Positions 8,561 to 17,060 of a DNA stretch of 64,000 nucleotides are shown piece by piece. The first letter of the stretch is position 1. Each line of letters opens with the position of its first letter. A program made the translations under genes and the position numbers. Below the pieces are notes generated by a model that saw only the letters and a program-made list of their open reading frames with translations, searched no databases and was not told where the DNA came from. Source of the stretch: Saprospiraceae bacterium (GTDB taxonomy: Bacteria > Bacteroidota > Bacteroidia > Chitinophagales > Saprospiraceae); NCBI GenBank assembly GCA_025055285.1, contig JANWXM010000001.1, positions 124,001 to 188,000 of the forward strand. Reading direction: 5' to 3'.

Positions 8561-9553
8561 ATGACGAAGAAACGAGTAGCTATTAATGGCTTTGGTCGCA
8601 TTGGTCGGCTTACCTTTCGTTATTTGCTTCACAAAGAAAACGTGGAAGTAGTGGCCATCAATGATTTGACAGATAACGAAACGCTGGCCCACCTGCTCAA
8701 ATACGACACGATGCACGGGCGTTTTGACGGCGTTGTTGGCGCGGATGCCGAGTACCTCTACGTCAATGACCACAAGATCATTGGCTCAGCTATCAAAAAT
8801 CCAGCCGAGTGCCCTTGGAAAGACCTAGATATCGATGTGGTGCTCGAATGTACAGGCGTGTTTTTGAGCCGGGATAAGGCTGAGCTTCACCTACAGGCCG
8901 GGGCTAAACGGGTTATTTTGTCTGCTCCACCAAAAACGGACGACATTCCTACTTTTGTCATTGGTGCTAACCACCAAGACATTAAGCCGACCGATACCAT
9001 CATTTCGAACGCTTCTTGTACGACGAATTGCCTAGTGCCTATGATTATGACGCTCGACCGAGCCTTCGGGGTCGAGCAGCTGTTCATGAATACAATACAT
9101 GCCTACACTGCCGACCAAAACCTGCAAGACGGCCCGCATCGCGACCTGCGAAGAGCACGGGCAGCCGCTCAAAATATTGTACCCACCAGCACAGGAGCTG
9201 CCAAAGCAGTGATTTTAGTGGCGCCACACCTCAAGGGTAAAATTGCCGCCCACTCTATGCGCGTTCCTGTGCCTACGGGATCCGTAACGGATTGTGTGTG
9301 TGTCATAAAGAAAACAGCCTCCGTCGAAGAGATAAATGCTGTCTTCAAAGAGGCCGCATCCTCCAATTTGAAAGGTATATTAGAGTATACAGAGGAGCCC
9401 ATCGTAAGCAGTGACATTGTGCGCAATACGCATTCTTGCATCTTCGATGCTGGTTTAACTCAAGTCAACGGCAACATGTGTCGCATTGTGGGCTGGTACG
9501 ATAACGAAGCCGGATATTCGGCGAGGCTAGCTGACCTGTGCGCTTTGGTGTAA
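8561..9553 (+). CDS. gap: Glyceraldehyde-3-phosphate dehydrogenase, type I
   Basis: 330 residues, normal length. It opens with the NAD-binding signature (VAINGFGRIGRLTFRYL) and has the active-site block SNASCTTNCLVP with the catalytic Cys near 150, followed by NTIHAYTADQNLQDGPHRDLRRARAAA and the C-terminal WYDNEAGYS. It oxidises glyceraldehyde 3-phosphate to 1,3-bisphosphoglycerate in glycolysis, cytosolic. It is monocistronic: own promoter upstream and a strong terminator 24 bases after the stop. Confidence 0.98.
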   Translation: MTKKRVAINGFGRIGRLTFRYLLHKENVEVVAINDLTDNETLAHLLKYDTMHGRFDGVVGADAEYLYVNDHKIIGSAIKNPAECPWKDLDIDVVLECTGVFLSRDKAELHLQAGAKRVILSAPPKTDDIPTFVIGANHQDIKPTDTIISNASCTTNCLVPMIMTLDRAFGVEQLFMNTIHAYTADQNLQDGPHRDLRRARAAAQNIVPTSTGAAKAVILVAPHLKGKIAAHSMRVPVPTGSVTDCVCVIKKTASVEEINAVFKEAASSNLKGILEYTEEPIVSSDIVRNTHSCIFDAGLTQVNGNMCRIVGWYDNEAGYSARLADLCALV

Positions 9554-9577
9554 TTTTTCCTACAAAATTTCGTGGCT

Positions 9578-9618
9578 TAGCGCAGCCTCTAGAAAAGGAG
9601 GCTGCGCTAATTTTTTTT
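9578..9618 (+). terminator. Intrinsic terminator of gap
   Basis: A perfect 12-base-pair stem (9578-9589 with 9598-9609, core GCGCAGCCTC) with an 8-base loop, followed by eight T at 9611-9618. Confidence 0.92.
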
Positions 9619-9779
9619 GAGCCAGTTGGCATTTAAACTTAATTGAATACGCTTTTTACCATTTGATTATCAATATTTTAAGAAATAAGATTTATTTGTT
9701 AACCTCCACTTAATATGAAGTTAACATAAAGAGGATTGGTTTGCGGCAAATTTTATTTGCAAGTATACACGCTAACCTT

Positions 9780-12602
9780 ATGTTACCTCGCGCGACAACC
9801 TTTTTACTACTGCTCTTCTCAACCTTGACGTCAGCTCAAAACGGTATCATCACTGGTTCAGTGGTGGACAATGAAACCAAGGAAAAGCTTATCGGTGCCA
9901 CCGTTCGCCTTCAAGAAGCCAGCCTAGGTTCCATTACGGACTTGAATGGTTTCTATGCCATTCGCAACGTGCCGCCAGGAAAATATACGGCTGTTTTCTC
10001 CTACTTGGGTTACGAGGATGTTACGATAAAGGACGTAGAGGTCAAGGAAAACGAGCGAGTAACCCTAGATGTGGTAATGTCGACCAATTCGGTGGTCATG
10101 AGCGAGGTGACGATTGTAGAGTATCGCAAAACAAATACGGTGGCTGCAGTGCTGCTTGAAGTTCGGCAAGCCAAGCAAGTGGTAAGTGGAGTATCGAGCC
10201 AACAGATTCAGAAATCTCAGGACAACAACGCTGCTCAGGTAGTACAGCGCGTGCCAGGGGTTACTATTGTCGAGAATCGTTTTGTGATGATCCGTGGGTT
10301 GAATGAGCGTTATAACAGTGTGATGGTCAATAACGTTACGGCGCCGAGTACAGAAATTGATCGACGTACGTTTTCCTTTGACCTCATTTCAAGCAGCGCA
10401 CTGGATCGCATGCTAATCTTCAAATCGGGCTCTGCAGACCTTCCAGGCGACTTTGCCGGAGGTGTTATTAAGATGTATACCATAGAGCCAGACGACCCCT
10501 TCTTTAAAATTAACGTCGGTGTAGGTTATCGCGTAAACACGACGGGTGAAGAATATTTTCAGAGTAAGGGTTCTCCTACAGACTTTTTGGGCTTTGACAA
10601 TGGTTTTCGTCAGCTGCCAAAAGCCTTTCCAAGCACTTTTGAGATGCAAGATGCCGCACGCAATTCGAGTTTGCGCAAATTTGCTGCAGACCTGTTGCCT
10701 AATAACTACGAGCCAATCCGCGGAACGGCGTTGCCAGACCACTCTATTGGTTTTAGCTTTGGGCGCCGCATGAAGCTTGGCGGCAAGCAGTTGTCTACGG
10801 TCAACATCGTCAATTATTCAACCAGTTATCAAAATTATCTGCGAGACTTTTATCGCTACTTCGAGTGGACAGACTTTAATCGGCCGATAGAATTGCGTTT
10901 CCGTTTCGATGACAGAGGCTATGAAAAGGCTACGCGCATTAGCATACTTTCTAATTGGCGATTGCGCTTGAACGAGAATAACAGCATAAGCTTCAAGAAC
11001 CTGTTTAATCAGATTGGTGAAAATGAGACTATCCTTCGCCGAGGCTCAGATTTCATCCAGCGTCCAGGAGACCGATTGGCCAACTACCTTTTGGGCTATC
11101 GCGCTCGTTCCATTTGTTTAAGTCAACTGGAGGGCAATCACGACTTTAGTAAGCGTAAAAGTTTGCGTTGGGTATTGGGCGGTAGCTTCATTGTGGAGAA
11201 CGAGCCTGATTTGCGGCGATTCCGGACTTTCCAACCGGCTGGCCAGAACGAAGCACCGTTTCAAGTCATCTATCCGCCCTCTTCTAATCTTTTTGAAACA
11301 GGACGCTACTACGGAAAACTGTTTGAGATTGCCGGGTCGCATGGCATAGATTATGCGTTGACGCTGCATTCCAGTCCAGATGGAACAAAAAAGACTCTGT
11401 TAAGAGGAGGTTACCTATTAGAGTATCGTTATCGCGACTTTTCGTCGCGCTATGTCTCTACCCTTTATCCTGGCTTTTCTGATCCGGCTATTGGAGACAG
11501 CTTATCTAAGTTGCCTTTATCCATTGCGTTTAGAAAAGAAAACTATCAGCCCGTCAATGGCCTTGTTTTAGAGGAAGGAACGCGGCCCATAGACTCCTAC
11601 ACAGCGAGCAGCCTGACGGCTTCGGGTTATGTAAGTGCTGAGATCCCACTAGGGCGCTTGGATTTAGCTGTTGGCTTCCGAGGCGAGTTTAATGACCAGA
11701 GGGTTGACGGTTATGACGATAGCGGACCCGTAGAGGCAAGGAATACAGTATTGGCTCCTTTGCCCTTCTTAAATGCGGGCTACAGCATAAAAGAGGGTCA
11801 CATTCTTCGATTGGCGTACAGCCGCACTATCAATCGCCCAGAGTTTCGAGAACTAGCGCCCTTCCTTTTTTATGATTATAAACTGGAGGCTGCGCGTTTT
11901 GGCAATCCACGCCTTACGCCTGCTTTCATTCACAATGTAGACCTGCGATACGAACTTTATCCTCGTCCGGGAGAAACCTTTAACATCGGTCTATTTTACA
12001 AATATTTCGATAATCCAATTGAAAACAAAACTGTAGTCACTACTGAACAACCTAACTTCTCTTACATAAACGCTGATTTTGCCTGGAATTACGGAGCGGA
12101 GGTAGAATTCCGAAAGTCTTTCCGAGGGCTCACCAATAGCGGATTTATCGACCACTTTTCTATCAATGCAAACGCTGCTCTAATATGGTCGAAAGTAGAC
12201 CTAGGGCCCAACGTGCCGGCCCAAGATCAGATTCGCCCTCTACAGGGGCAGTCTCCCTATATCATTAACCTCACATTGTATTACGACGACGATCAGAAGA
12301 GCGGTTTATCGGGCGCGTTGGCCTACAATATTTTTGGAAATCGCATCTTTTCAGTAGGCGATGTGCTGTATCCGACTATTTACGAGCTTCCCCGACATAG
12401 CCTAGATATTACTATGACAAAGCGCATTGGTCGCGTGGCTTACAAGTTGGGGGTTCAGAACGCTCTGGATGCGCCCTTCCGCTTCTACCAAGACTCCGAC
12501 CGAAACAGCAAAATTGACACGGCTATAGACCACCCGGTCTTTACCTTCCGTAGAGGGCAGGCTATAAACTTGTCTATATCCTACGACATCTCGAAGCAAT
12601 AA
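9780..12602 (+). CDS. TonB-dependent outer-membrane receptor
   Basis: An in-frame TTG at 9741 exists, but the ATG at 9780 gives a clean signal peptide (MLPRATTFLLLLFSTLTSAQ), so I use it; 940 residues. After the signal comes a carboxypeptidase-regulatory-like beta sandwich (GSVVDNETKEKLIGATVRL to about residue 105), then a TonB plug (VVQRVPGVTIVENRFVMIRGL, GGVIKMYT), then a barrel with a typical last strand. Such receptors import large or scarce ligands across the outer membrane using TonB energy. No SusD partner follows; instead a surface beta-helix lipoprotein gene starts 31 bases later, a pairing I have seen in other Bacteroidota. The ligand is unknown. Confidence 0.9.
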   Translation: MLPRATTFLLLLFSTLTSAQNGIITGSVVDNETKEKLIGATVRLQEASLGSITDLNGFYAIRNVPPGKYTAVFSYLGYEDVTIKDVEVKENERVTLDVVMSTNSVVMSEVTIVEYRKTNTVAAVLLEVRQAKQVVSGVSSQQIQKSQDNNAAQVVQRVPGVTIVENRFVMIRGLNERYNSVMVNNVTAPSTEIDRRTFSFDLISSSALDRMLIFKSGSADLPGDFAGGVIKMYTIEPDDPFFKINVGVGYRVNTTGEEYFQSKGSPTDFLGFDNGFRQLPKAFPSTFEMQDAARNSSLRKFAADLLPNNYEPIRGTALPDHSIGFSFGRRMKLGGKQLSTVNIVNYSTSYQNYLRDFYRYFEWTDFNRPIELRFRFDDRGYEKATRISILSNWRLRLNENNSISFKNLFNQIGENETILRRGSDFIQRPGDRLANYLLGYRARSICLSQLEGNHDFSKRKSLRWVLGGSFIVENEPDLRRFRTFQPAGQNEAPFQVIYPPSSNLFETGRYYGKLFEIAGSHGIDYALTLHSSPDGTKKTLLRGGYLLEYRYRDFSSRYVSTLYPGFSDPAIGDSLSKLPLSIAFRKENYQPVNGLVLEEGTRPIDSYTASSLTASGYVSAEIPLGRLDLAVGFRGEFNDQRVDGYDDSGPVEARNTVLAPLPFLNAGYSIKEGHILRLAYSRTINRPEFRELAPFLFYDYKLEAARFGNPRLTPAFIHNVDLRYELYPRPGETFNIGLFYKYFDNPIENKTVVTTEQPNFSYINADFAWNYGAEVEFRKSFRGLTNSGFIDHFSINANAALIWSKVDLGPNVPAQDQIRPLQGQSPYIINLTLYYDDDQKSGLSGALAYNIFGNRIFSVGDVLYPTIYELPRHSLDITMTKRIGRVAYKLGVQNALDAPFRFYQDSDRNSKIDTAIDHPVFTFRRGQAINLSISYDISKQ

Positions 12603-12633
12603 ATTCACTCATTTCTAAAAAATGGCTTTACAC

Positions 12634-14055
12634 ATGAAAAACGTAGTTGGTTCATTTGCACTGTTAGCAGGACTAGCCATCTTCATGGTTTCTTGCGACA
12701 AGAAGGACGATACCACTACTCCTCCTCCTAACCAGAATCAATTGGTGGAGTTAAGTGGTGATCTAACCACGCGCACCTTGACAGCAGATAAAAAATATTT
12801 GCTTAAAGGTCAAGTTTTCGTTCGCAGCGGTCAAACGCTAACTATCGAACCAGGCACTGTTATTTTTGGCGATAAGCGTACGAAGGGCACACTTATCATT
12901 GACAAGGGCGGTCGGATCATTGCCAATGGTACGGTAGACAAGCCGATCGTGATGACCTCGAGCCAAGAAGCAGGTATCCGCGATCGCGGTGACTGGGGCG
13001 GCTTAATCATTTTGGGCCGCGCTAACGTGAATCAGCCCGACCCAACCATTGAAGGTATTACTCCACCTGTGACATTTGGCACACAAAACAATACGACAAA
13101 CGACGGTGAGAACTCTGGCTCACTCAGGTATGTGCGCATCGAGTTTGCTGGCATCGAACTGACACCGAACAACGAAACCAATTCCCTGACAACGGGCGGT
13201 GTTGGTCGCGCTACTGTCATCGAGTACGTTCAGGTTTCCTACGGTGGTGACGATGGCTTCGAATTTTTCGGTGGCACACATAACGCGAGGTATTTGGTCT
13301 CGCTGGGTACATGGGACGATGACTTCGATATTGACTATGGTTACTCAGGGAATATTCAATTTGGCGTAGCCATCCGCTATCCGAGCTTTGCCGACCAGTC
13401 GCAGTCCAACGGAATCGAAACCGACAATGGCCCCAATGACAACGACGTGCAGCCGTATACCAATGGCGTGCTTTCCAATATTACCATTATCGGTCCACTC
13501 GCTCCAGTTTCACCCGCCAACCCCATCAGTGCCAATTATGGATTTGCAGCCGACTTCCGTCGTCGTGTGGCCCTGTCGGTATTCAATTCTGTCTTCGTCG
13601 GTTTCCCGCGAGGTATTCGCTTCAACCAGGCATCCGTAGTATCCCAGTATCAGAGCGGTCGTGGTGTGCTGGCCAACAATATCTTATGGGCACCAAGTGC
13701 TAGCGTTGCCTATCAAGCAGGCACGGGCGTAGTCGCCGACTCTGTGAAGGCTTATTGGGAAGCTCCAGCTAATGGAAATAGCACGACAACGGCGGCAGCA
13801 ACTGATGCTTACACGGCTATCGGCGTGAAAGCTGACTTGTTCTTCGGAAACCGCCTGCGCAACGATTATCCTTCCAATCCTGACTTTACTGTCACTAGCG
13901 GGACGGCTGCATCAGGAGCTAAGTTCGACCATCCAAAGTTTAACGAAGCTAACCGCAGAGAATTCTTCACAAACGTGACTCATCGCGGTGCCTTCGGTAA
14001 TACCGACTGGACTGACCGCTGGGCAGAGTTTGACCCCGTTGACAAGGTTTATTAA
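12634..14055 (+). CDS. Surface lipoprotein, parallel beta-helix-like
   Basis: I start at the ATG at 12634 (MKNVVGSFALL ... FMVSC), a good lipoprotein signal, not the in-frame ATG at 12622. The 473-residue product has Thr/Pro/Gln linker residues after the lipid Cys, then repeated turns typical of right-handed beta-helices (GQTLTIEPGTVIFGD, GGRIIANGTVDKPIVMTS, RGDWGGLIILG, GGDDGFEFFGGTHNA). Together with the receptor 31 bases upstream it forms a likely outer-membrane pair: the lipoprotein may capture ligand or sit on the cell surface. No catalytic residues could be assigned. A strong terminator follows. Confidence 0.8.
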   Translation: MKNVVGSFALLAGLAIFMVSCDKKDDTTTPPPNQNQLVELSGDLTTRTLTADKKYLLKGQVFVRSGQTLTIEPGTVIFGDKRTKGTLIIDKGGRIIANGTVDKPIVMTSSQEAGIRDRGDWGGLIILGRANVNQPDPTIEGITPPVTFGTQNNTTNDGENSGSLRYVRIEFAGIELTPNNETNSLTTGGVGRATVIEYVQVSYGGDDGFEFFGGTHNARYLVSLGTWDDDFDIDYGYSGNIQFGVAIRYPSFADQSQSNGIETDNGPNDNDVQPYTNGVLSNITIIGPLAPVSPANPISANYGFAADFRRRVALSVFNSVFVGFPRGIRFNQASVVSQYQSGRGVLANNILWAPSASVAYQAGTGVVADSVKAYWEAPANGNSTTTAAATDAYTAIGVKADLFFGNRLRNDYPSNPDFTVTSGTAASGAKFDHPKFNEANRREFFTNVTHRGAFGNTDWTDRWAEFDPVDKVY

Positions 14056-14077
14056 ATTCCCTTTTCTTTCTTTTTCG

Positions 14078-14118
14078 TAGACTTGCCATCACATTAGGTG
14101 ATGGCAAGTCTATTTTTT
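14078..14118 (+). terminator. Intrinsic terminator after beta-helix lipoprotein gene
   Basis: A perfect 15-base-pair stem (14078-14092 with 14098-14112) with a 5-base loop ATTAG and six T at 14113-14118. It ends the receptor-lipoprotein transcript. Confidence 0.93.
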
Positions 14119-14135
14119 AAATTTGATTTCGGACG

Positions 14136-14723
14136 ATGAGACTCACTGCCTTTTCAGCCTCTTTCATCGCTGTACTCCTTTGGGCTTGTCAGTCTTCGCC
14201 TAAAGGCGAAAAACCTGGTCCGGATGCGGCACATCGGTTACTTGAAAAGATCATTCGTTACACGGGTCGCCTGCCCGAAAAAGCTACTCATCAAACCAAA
14301 TTCGATACCGCCTATGACGCTTTCTATGCTGAAGAAATGCGGCGATATCGAGTAGACCTGTATTATCGCGACGAAAAGACGGGCGATATCTATTTGCTTG
14401 TCAGTCGGCCAGCACCCAGCCTAACGGTTAAACGCGTGGCTACGGGCATCCAAATGCACTTAGAGGGCGACTCTGTGACGTATTACCGAGAGGTATTCCG
14501 CACGTGGAAAATGCCCGAACCAGAATTGGCGAAAAAAGCCACCATGCTCTTTGAAAAAATGGTTCGCGGTGAGGATTTGAGCCCATACTATCCTCAAAAT
14601 TCTGGAGAGGAGGAATATATCGAGTTCCCTGACCCATATACACAATTTGACGTTGAAAAACGCCAATGGGTCTCTTCTCGAGAGATCACTCCGGAAAAGC
14701 TTCGGGAAGTGTATCAACAGTAA
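14136..14723 (+). CDS. Small hypothetical lipoprotein
   Basis: 195 residues with a lipoprotein signal (MRLTAFSASFIAVLLWAC, lipid Cys at 18). The mature part is charged and mixed alpha/beta, with YRVDLYYRDEKTGDIYLLVSRPAPS and a Tyr/Glu-rich C-terminal third. I do not recognise a family. It starts 18 bases after a strong terminator, so it needs its own promoter or read-through; none is obvious. It converges with nspC 4 bases downstream. Confidence 0.75.
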   Translation: MRLTAFSASFIAVLLWACQSSPKGEKPGPDAAHRLLEKIIRYTGRLPEKATHQTKFDTAYDAFYAEEMRRYRVDLYYRDEKTGDIYLLVSRPAPSLTVKRVATGIQMHLEGDSVTYYREVFRTWKMPEPELAKKATMLFEKMVRGEDLSPYYPQNSGEEEYIEFPDPYTQFDVEKRQWVSSREITPEKLREVYQQ

Positions 14724-14727
14724 TTGC

Positions 14728-15870
14728 TCATGACAGGCGGTCTCTGTAGTCGCGGTAGCCGAAGCGACGTATGACCTGCAGGCTACCGTTTTCTCTCCAA
14801 ATCGCGATGGCTGGATGCTTTACGCCGTTAAAAGTGGTCGTCTTAACCATCGTATAGTGAATCATGTCCTCAAATACTAATTTCTGTCCGACGCGCAGCG
14901 GAGCAGCAAAACTGTATTCTTCCATAAAGTCACCACTCAAACAACTAACGCCGCCCAAGCGATAGCGGTATCTATCTGTGGGTAAAGGGTCGGCATTCGC
15001 ATTGCGTACTCGAGGACGGTAGGGCATCTCTAAGGTATCGGGCATATGAGCGGTAAAGGATACATCGAGCACAGCAGTTTTGATGCCCTTATTTTTGACA
15101 ATATCCAAAACAGTGGCTACCAAAACTCCTGCGTCCCAAGCGATAGCACTGCCCGGTTCTAAGATGACGTGAAGATGTGGATACCGCGCTTTAAAGCGCC
15201 TCAACACGGTTACGAGATGTTCGACATTATAACCCACTCGGGTCATTAAGTGTCCTCCTCCGAAATTTACCCACTTAAGTTGTGGCAGAAAACGACCAAA
15301 GCGCGCTTCAAAATGCACAAGAGTTTTCTCTAAATCGTAACTGCTGCTTTCACAGAGTGTATGAAAATGCAGACCTTCGATATCCGAAGGAAGTTCCTCA
15401 GGCAAATTATCCGCTACCTCTCCTAATCGTGAGCCAGGAGAAGCCGGATTGTATAGCGCTGTACTCACGGGCGACCATTCTGGATTAACGCGCAAACCCA
15501 TACTTATGGGTGTCGGATGTTTTTTCACCCGCTGCCGAAAACGCCGATATTGCGCTAAAGAGTTAAACGTGATGTGACTCGAATATCTCAGTATGCGCTC
15601 AAATTCGCCTGGCAAGTATGCTACAGCATAGGTGTGGGCTTTTGTCTTCATTTCTTCATAACACAAGCGAGCCTCATTAAGCGATGAGGCTGCAGCTCCG
15701 CTCAGGTACTGGCGGACGAGTGGAAAGATGCTCCACATAGCAAAGCCCTTGAATGCAAGGATGATTTGCACATCTGCGGCGCGCTGTACGCTGGTAATAA
15801 GCTCGAGGTTGCGACGCAACGCAGCTTCATCGAGAACAAAGCAGGGAGAAGGAATTCGAGAAATGTCCAT
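14728..15870 (-). CDS. nspC: Carboxynorspermidine decarboxylase
   Basis: 380 residues, typical length. A PLP-dependent fold-III (alanine-racemase-like) enzyme: the N-terminal block SPCFVLDEAALRRNLELI is followed by ILAFKGFAMW with the PLP lysine in FKGF, then HTLCES, GGGHL and EPGSAIAWDAG, and YRLGGVSCLSGD with the second-site Cys/Asp. It decarboxylates carboxyspermidine or carboxynorspermidine, giving spermidine or norspermidine. The partner dehydrogenase gene is not in this window. A -7 box lies 24 bases upstream. Confidence 0.93.
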   Translation of the reverse strand: MDISRIPSPCFVLDEAALRRNLELITSVQRAADVQIILAFKGFAMWSIFPLVRQYLSGAAASSLNEARLCYEEMKTKAHTYAVAYLPGEFERILRYSSHITFNSLAQYRRFRQRVKKHPTPISMGLRVNPEWSPVSTALYNPASPGSRLGEVADNLPEELPSDIEGLHFHTLCESSSYDLEKTLVHFEARFGRFLPQLKWVNFGGGHLMTRVGYNVEHLVTVLRRFKARYPHLHVILEPGSAIAWDAGVLVATVLDIVKNKGIKTAVLDVSFTAHMPDTLEMPYRPRVRNANADPLPTDRYRYRLGGVSCLSGDFMEEYSFAAPLRVGQKLVFEDMIHYTMVKTTTFNGVKHPAIAIWRENGSLQVIRRFGYRDYRDRLS

Positions 15871-15893
15871 GGAACGACAGCGAAAAACTCCTG

Positions 15894-15921
15894 CAAAGGT
15901 AGGCTACGAAAGATGGGCAAA
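15894..15921 (-). promoter_or_regulatory. Probable nspC promoter
   Basis: Minus strand: TTTG at 15921-15918, 16-base spacer, TACCTTTG at 15901-15894. The -7 box is exact, the spacer slightly short. The leader would be about 15-20 bases. Confidence 0.5.
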
Positions 15922-16042
15922 GAGGCTTTTTAATAGGGTTAAAAGCGTGCCATCGATCGGAGGTTTTTTTCTTCAATTCGCTGACATGTTGAACTTCGCT
16001 TTCGGAAGAGAATAGACTCAAAAATAAAACTAGAAATTATCC

Positions 16043-16074
16043 TTGAATACTGTGACAAAACTCTCTTATCTTTG
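16043..16074 (+). promoter_or_regulatory. greA promoter
   Basis: TTG at 16043-16045, a 21-base spacer and TATCTTTG at 16067-16074, a full match to the Bacteroidota promoter. Transcription would begin near 16080, just before the leader terminator. Confidence 0.7.
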
Positions 16075-16084
16075 TGGCGAAAAA

Positions 16085-16126
16085 GGAAACGTTTCTACCA
16101 GTGGGTGGGGACGTTTCTATTTTTTT
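16085..16126 (+). terminator. Leader terminator (attenuator) upstream of greA
   Basis: GGAAACGT at 16085-16092 pairs with ACGTTTCT at 16111-16118 (7 Watson-Crick pairs plus one G-U) around an 18-base loop, followed by seven T at 16120-16126. It starts about 5 bases after the predicted transcription start and lies 37 bases before the greA ATG, so it can only end the greA transcript early. The left arm can also pair with the adjacent TTTC (GAAACGTTTC is self-complementary), giving a possible competing fold. Confidence 0.65.
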
Positions 16127-16163
16127 CTGATTATAAATATCCTAACCTAATAGAGGTGTTGCT

Positions 16164-16640
16164 ATGTCGAATCACACGTATTTAACGAGGAGCGGATACG
16201 AAAAATTAAAAGCAGAGCTAGAGGAGCTCAAAACTACTGGTCGGGCAGAGGCAGCTCGAGCCATTGCTGAAGCGCGTGCACAAGGCGACCTTTCGGAGAA
16301 TGCCGAGTATGATGCCGCTAAAGAGGCTCAGGGGATGTTAGAAATGCGCATTAGTGAGTTGGAATCGCTCCTGGCCAATGCACGCATACTAGACGAGTCT
16401 CAGATCGATACGTCTCAGGTGGCGATTTTTTCGAGCGTGAGGATAAAAAACCTCAAAACAGGTAAAGAATTGACATACAAATTAGTCTCCGAGAGTGAGG
16501 CAGATATTAAACAAATGAAAATCTCGGTTTCATCTCCTATTGGCGCTGGTTTGTTGGGCAAGAAGCGCGGTGAAATTGCTCGAATTTCTACGCCTGGAGG
16601 AACGATGGAATTCGAGATTTTGGATATCTCTGTTGGATAG
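16164..16640 (+). CDS. greA: Transcription elongation factor GreA
   Basis: 158 residues, normal length. The N-terminal coiled coil opens with YLTRSGYEKLKAELEEL and has the conserved tip block ARAQGDLSENAEYDAAKEAQ, whose acidic Asp/Glu pair enters the RNA polymerase secondary channel and stimulates cleavage of backtracked RNA. The C-terminal FKBP-like domain ends SPIGAGLLGKKRGE. A purine-rich site AGAGGTG sits about 8 bases before the ATG. The leader carries its own promoter and a terminator hairpin, suggesting that expression is attenuated. A HIT gene follows after 18 bases. Confidence 0.97.
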   Translation: MSNHTYLTRSGYEKLKAELEELKTTGRAEAARAIAEARAQGDLSENAEYDAAKEAQGMLEMRISELESLLANARILDESQIDTSQVAIFSSVRIKNLKTGKELTYKLVSESEADIKQMKISVSSPIGAGLLGKKRGEIARISTPGGTMEFEILDISVG

Positions 16641-16658
16641 TTTTGTTAAATAAACGTC

Positions 16659-17060
16659 ATGGCCTCCATCTTTTCTCGAATTGTTTCCGGCGAGCTTCCC
16701 TGCTACAAAGTCGCCGAGACGGATACCTTTATGGCTTTTTTGGATATACGCCCTCAAGTCAAGGGACACACTTTGTGCATCCCAAAACGAGAGGAGGACT
16801 ATATTTTCGACTTGTCAGACGAGGAATTGTCGGGTTTGATGCTTTTTTCCAAGAGAGTGGCAAAAGCGCTTCAAGAGGTGGTACCTTGCAAGCGCATCGG
16901 CATAGCAGTGGTAGGGCTAGAAATTCCTCATGCTCACGTACATCTTATGCCCATTAATACCGTTTCCGATTTGGGTTTTAGACAACCGCTAGAGATGACG
17001 CCAGAGGAATTAGCCGCTCTAGCAGCTCAGATCGCTGAGCGTGTTCGTTTAGATACATGA
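16659..17060 (+). CDS. HIT family nucleotide hydrolase
   Basis: 133 residues, complete HIT protein of the Hint branch. It begins SIFSRIVSGELPCYKV and carries the catalytic histidine triad HAHVHLMP (HxHxH) near residues 90-97. HIT proteins hydrolyse nucleoside phosphoramidates or related adenylates in the cytosol. It follows greA by 18 bases and its stop overlaps the next start by 4 bases (ATGA), so greA-HIT-GH113-like are probably co-transcribed. Confidence 0.93.
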   Translation: MASIFSRIVSGELPCYKVAETDTFMAFLDIRPQVKGHTLCIPKREEDYIFDLSDEELSGLMLFSKRVAKALQEVVPCKRIGIAVVGLEIPHAHVHLMPINTVSDLGFRQPLEMTPEELAALAAQIAERVRLDT

